NCBI GenBank assembly: GCA_026545225.1
Contig: CM048849.1
Span: forward strand, 43,176,336-43,240,335
Length of the DNA: 64,000 nt
Direction: 5' to 3'
Source of the DNA: Cornus controversa
Lineage: Eukaryota; Streptophyta; Magnoliopsida; Cornales; Cornaceae
Part shown: positions 59,999 to 64,000 of the stretch, one piece after another
How the letters are laid out: each line of letters starts with the position of its first letter
How positions within the stretch are numbered: the stretch's first letter is position 1
Translations under genes and position numbers: made by a program
The notes under the pieces: model-generated
Databases searched by the model: none
Seen by the model: the letters and a program-made list of their open reading frames with translations, nothing else
What the model was told of the DNA's origin: nothing

Positions 59999-62900
59999 AT
60001 GATGAATTTTAAGGAATTCTGGACCAAGAAAACGCTTGTTAGTCTTGGTCTGGGGCAGTTTCTTTCTCTTCTAATCACTTCAACAGGCTTTGCATCGTCC
60101 GAACTCGCCAGAAAAGGTCTTTTTCTCTTTAATCATGTATTTCATGTTATTTTGTGACTCTTATTTTATCTGCAATTGAGAACAATGCATTATATATTTT
60201 AGTTATGCATCTGTTTTTTATTTTTATTTTTTAATGTTGTTGTAACTTGGTAATTATTATTGAGAATAAACTGGTTTTCTCATTATACTATTAAAAGATC
60301 ACTTTTTTCCCCCATCTTGCAATGGCATTCAATTGTTGGTTTTTCATTTTTGGGTTACTTTTATTATGACAGAGTATTGTCAATTAACATATGTTTTTAA
60401 CACCTAAAACTCTCAATCCAATTTTCCTTATTTTCTACTGCATCTTATTTATTTTTTCTGCCATTTCGTTGTTTGGCTGTATTTTAATTTGATCCTATAT
60501 ATATATTTGTGTGTTTTAGGAATTAATGCACCAACTTCACAGTCTTTTCTAAATTATGTGCTCTTGGCGTTGGTATATGGAGGCATCATGATATACCGAA
60601 GAAAAGCTCTGAAGGTTAGTTCTCTATACTCTTATGTGTAGCCTTTTTGTGATTAAATTGATGTTCTTGTTGGTCCATTATGCAATGCTGTCATTTTAGT
60701 TGTTGGAGTTGTGGTACTTGAAAGTTTCATGGAGCAAACTAATGATTAAATCGTACACTAGCAAACTAATGATTAAATCGTATACTCTCAAGATGACTGT
60801 AGCCAAGGATAGTTTTTGAGGTCAACTGATAAACATATAAATATAGAATTAGAGACACTAGAGAGAGTAACAAAGCAGCTCCTACAAGGGAATGTGAAGT
60901 GGGCTGATGCTTTATGCCTTTATACTCTTGCTGGTATTCGTGAGAGCATACAAGCCTCTGAGTCCAACGGATATGAAAAAATCATTGGTAAGAATTTTCT
61001 GTTTTGGTCCAATCTGGGAGACAGAGGCATCTCTTCCATCCAACCTTTTTACATCTTTTCTAGCATGTTTACATCTTTTCTAGCATGAGTATGCACTAAC
61101 TGGAATGAGCTACCTTATAACTCTTATAGGAAACTGCTTCCCACTATATATCGAAACAAAGCTAAAATTATGGATGTGTCTAGGTTGATGACATGTCAAA
61201 GGAATATCTGGAGTCAGGGAGTTTGAAGCCTTTCCAAGAATCTCCTTGAACTATATTTCAACTACGAACCATATGTCTGATTTTATTCTTGTCCCTGCCT
61301 TATAAGCTTCCCCATTGTCTGCTAATTATTGAACACTCTCTTGGTTGCTGCTATGGAAGCTCCAATGCAGTCTCGGATAACCATACCCACTCCTGTTGTC
61401 TCATCTCCCTTCAACAATGAATCATCCATATGAAACTTTGATGCGGGGCAAGTGTGTGAAAACACTTCTCTATAAGCTCAATACCAAAATTGATGTGAGA
61501 CCGTGCTAAATAGGATTTGTATGGTTGAAATACTCTTTTAATTTGTAGGTAACTATAAATGTTTATGAAATTATGGAGTTTGAGGGTTTTATAATGGTGC
61601 AAGGAGAGTTGCATCTTTTGTGTCTATGATATATTGAAGAAAGACGAAAGTTTTGGGGATGTTATAGAACTGTGAACTGTACCTGTGAACCATATATAGG
61701 GGCTTGGTTGGAGTTCTAAGGTGTTTGGGTTGAAGGATTGAAGCAGGGAATGAGTTGGGCTTGTTGAATGGGATTTTAATAGAAGTCAAGACATGTCTTG
61801 CTTTTGAAGGCTCAAAAAGTGCAGAAAAGTTGAAAGTGAGAAGAAGAGAAGTAGAAGAAGTTATGCATCCCATCTAGATTTCCTCAAGCATCACACTGTC
61901 CCAAGAGCTTTTAAGTGCTACATTGGATTGAAGGAATTACATAACAATGTATAGGCTTTACTACTGCTTATTCTAGCAGGTCTGGACTCCAAATTTATCA
62001 AGTATGGAATTCAATTGGTAAGATCCATCTTCGAACTACTAAGACGACAATAGATAACCTATCTACTAACAAATTAAATCCCATGGTCAGCACATGTCTA
62101 AAAAGTCTAGTAAGCATCAATATGCCCTGATTAACATAGAAAGATATAATGAAGCTGAACCAACAACAATCTGACTTAAAGAAAGTGTAAAATAATGTCT
62201 CATCACATTGTTAGATTAAAAATGAAAGAGAATAATCAATGCACAGCCGTGTTGACTTTTTTTCACTACTAACCTCATTTTGCATGTAGTGATTATCTTC
62301 CTCTGGCTTGACATATATACTCTTCCTGATTAGCCTTTTTTTTTTGGGGCCTAAATTTAGTTTGTTTTGTTTGGAAGCAAATTTTGGACTGAATAGGATT
62401 ACATGACATGCAACTTTCAATAGCCCGTCAGATTGATGGATTGATGGCTGGTATTGTTGGTGGAGACCTGACAAAAACTGTTCTGGTAGAATCATGAGAG
62501 GGAAGAGACCGGCTTATGTAACTGTGTTCTTCTTGGGGTTTAATTAAGCTGTAATGGAAATTTAATAATTCCAAATGAGCTGAGCGGTCCAGCAGGGAGA
62601 TCAATGCTGGCCAATAAGGAACAACTTAGTATAGTGGTGATGAGGATGTTCTGATGGACAGTATATTGCACTCTGAAACTGAAAATTTGTAGGGGACTTG
62701 AGAGGGAGCACAGAGTGAGTGGTCTGGAATCAATGGCGAGAGTGAGACCTACAAGAAATGATTTAATTAATTGAGGCACAGACACAGGTATTGTTGGGAT
62801 GCGGTTTAGGCATTGTGGGTTGATTGATTTAGAAGTCAGTACAATTATTTCCATTATGAGTTTATATACTTTTTAATGTTGAATATTTGCTATGTTGGTC

Positions 62901-63040
62901 TCTCTTTCATTGTCTAATATATGCTAAGTCAGTACCTGTTATTATTAAATGCATGCTTATTTCTTTTCTGGAATATATGCAGGCAAAATGGTATTATTAT
63001 GTACTCCTTGCATTGGTAGATGTAGAAGCCAATTTTCTTG
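59999..63040 (+). CDS. SLC35F1/F2-like (DUF914) membrane transporter, first three coding exons
   Basis: Exons 59999-60116, 60520-60614 and 62983-63040, all GT-AG and in phase, give MMNFKEFWTKKTLVSLGL, a first membrane helix (GQFLSLLITSTGFASS), a second (FLNYVLLALVYGGIMIYRRK) and the start of a third (WYYYVLLALVDVEANFLG). The DxEANFL/DLEANYL motif after a basic loop and an aromatic-rich start is characteristic of the SLC35F/DUF914 drug-metabolite transporters, whose members have ten helices; substrate unknown. A second in-frame ATG follows the first directly. The rest lies beyond 64000; I found no further exon in 63041-64000. Confidence 0.85.
60853..60987 (+). other. Exon-like orphan ORF in SLC35F intron 2
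   Basis: Frame ACACTAGAG... encodes TLERVTKQLLQGNVKWADAL and then CLYTLAGIRESIQASESNG, YEKIIG. It is preceded by an acceptor-like AATTAG and ends at a strong donor (CATTG|GTAAGA). The composition is protein-like, yet it is not expected in a DUF914 protein and I do not recognise it. It may be a captured exon or gene fragment. Confidence 0.4.
61280..61447 (-). mobile_element. LINE-type RNase H fragment
   Basis: Minus-strand reading gives DETTGVGMVIRDCIGASIAA, then, one frame away, LADNGEAYKAG: the pattern of the RNase H domain (RVT_3) of plant L1-type LINEs. The frame is shifted once and stop codons are present. The surrounding 61100-62500 may be further eroded LINE sequence. Confidence 0.65.
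61450..62982. other. Remainder of SLC35F intron 2
   Basis: No convincing coding sequence on either strand; open stretches on the minus strand show no family I know. Confidence 0.45.
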
Positions 63041-64000
63041 GTGAGTATTTCATGCTTCTGGTCATGTGCTTCTGAAGTAGAATGTAGAATATGTTCTGCT
63101 TTTAGTGCTTTGGCTAAAAAATTCAACAAAAGATGCTGCACAAATGTTTTCTTTTTGCTTTTGCTTAATGTTTAAAAAAGAGCTTTGTGTTGTAATTCAT
63201 GGATGATCTCAGAGCAATTGACTAGTTGCATTTATGTATTGCAATGAGAATTCCATTTTTATAGTCTAAATAACCATTTTAATACTTCCAGTCCTATAAA
63301 TATTCTACTACCTTTGAGTTAGTATCTGGTTATTTTCAATTACCTTAGATCCTTACACGCGGTTTTGTATTGTGATTTTTGGTTTCCTGTAACTACTTCA
63401 ATTCAATCCAACATGACATTGTGAATTATGTTGCTTTCTGCCTTGTACAAGTCTTTCATCACTGAGAAACCTACTATTCTCACTGGATCATTCCCCTTCT
63501 GAAAAAATGCTGTGAAATTTTATTTAAGTTTCTTGCACGTAAAAGTTATTGTGACCTGCGGATGTAATATCATATGTGCCACCTGATGATCTGAAGTGTA
63601 ACTTTGGAAACAAATTTCATGCTAAAAGACTTCTAATATGGTGGGAATAAAGTGCAAGTGTGCAACTTCAAAAAGGACCCTGATTGCAAGTAAGCACAGT
63701 GTAGTTTTCCTTTTCAACTTGCTATTTCTTATTCTATCCCTCTCTAGAGCAATTATTCCAACCTCAAAACATTATAAATTTCTAAATTGAATGCGATCTA
63801 AAACAAGAAAGTATATAAGTTCAATGAAAAGTAAACTTTCTTATACTTGTTTGCACATCTGATTATGTGTATATTTTTTCAAAAAAGATAGTAACATCTT
63901 ATATGATATATATACTTATATATATCAATATTAAGGCCAAAGATTGCTCGTTGTTCTATTTATATGGACTTGTGCATGTCATGCGTACTTGCTGTGTGTC
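63041..64000. other. SLC35F intron 3 (continues beyond window)
   Basis: AT-rich, no exon with the expected VKAYQYTS-like sequence. TA-rich runs near 63900-63930. Confidence 0.5.

Noticed and set aside
62540-62854. Minus-strand ORF of 104 codons in the SLC35F intron
   Set aside because: No recognisable motif, no splice context, and composition like intron DNA.

Overview
This window is nuclear DNA from a flowering plant, probably a eudicot; the species cannot be fixed from the sequence. The evidence is AT-rich intergenic DNA, GT-AG introns of plant size, plant-specific gene families (a PUX11-type UBX protein and a PMT-type Golgi methyltransferase) and many plant transposon relics: Tourist-like MITEs, Mutator-like and hAT-like elements, a tRNA-derived SINE, LINE pieces and LTR fragments.

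Four conserved single-copy-type genes frame the window. A PUX11-like gene (minus strand; coding exons 1027-6394, C-terminus beyond the left edge) occupies the left. A NOPCHAP1/C12orf45-like gene (minus, 38675-42293, 201 residues) and a complete six-exon PMT15-19-type methyltransferase (minus, 44300-50621, 614 residues) follow the array described below. The first three coding exons of a SLC35F/DUF914 transporter (plus, from 59999) run off the right edge. From memory, PUX11 and PMT19 are adjacent in Arabidopsis (At2g43210/At2g43200), so this looks like conserved microsynteny.

The striking part is 8.7-38.67 kb, the whole interval between PUX11 and the NOPCHAP1-like gene. It is a degenerate tandem array, all on the minus strand, of one unusual gene family. 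Full-length members (type I) are single-exon genes of about 250-272 codons, with a signal-peptide-like N-terminus, a central box resembling the IDA/IDL peptide core (RRPVPPSGPSQRH), directly followed by a box resembling a CLE peptide (KKVPSSPNPLH), and then further Ser/Pro modules set off by basic residues. Two copies are open over full length (17243-17998 and 37163-37981), two stop just after the CLE-like box (12300-12815, 23131-23613), and one is a clear pseudogene (29640-30455). They alternate with type II copies that share a deletion removing promoter and signal peptide. The I+II pair is a higher-order unit of about 5.2-5.6 kb once later insertions are subtracted. Several units carry a stray piece of the NOPCHAP1-like 3' flank, which shows that the array grew from that side.

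The 50.7-59.9 kb stretch is gene-free and holds MITEs, inverted-repeat elements and small recent tandem duplications. The 2.4-kb intron of the SLC35F gene contains an exon-like orphan ORF and an eroded LINE RNase H fragment. Coordinates of exons are manual splice-site calls checked for phase; nothing was aligned by computer.
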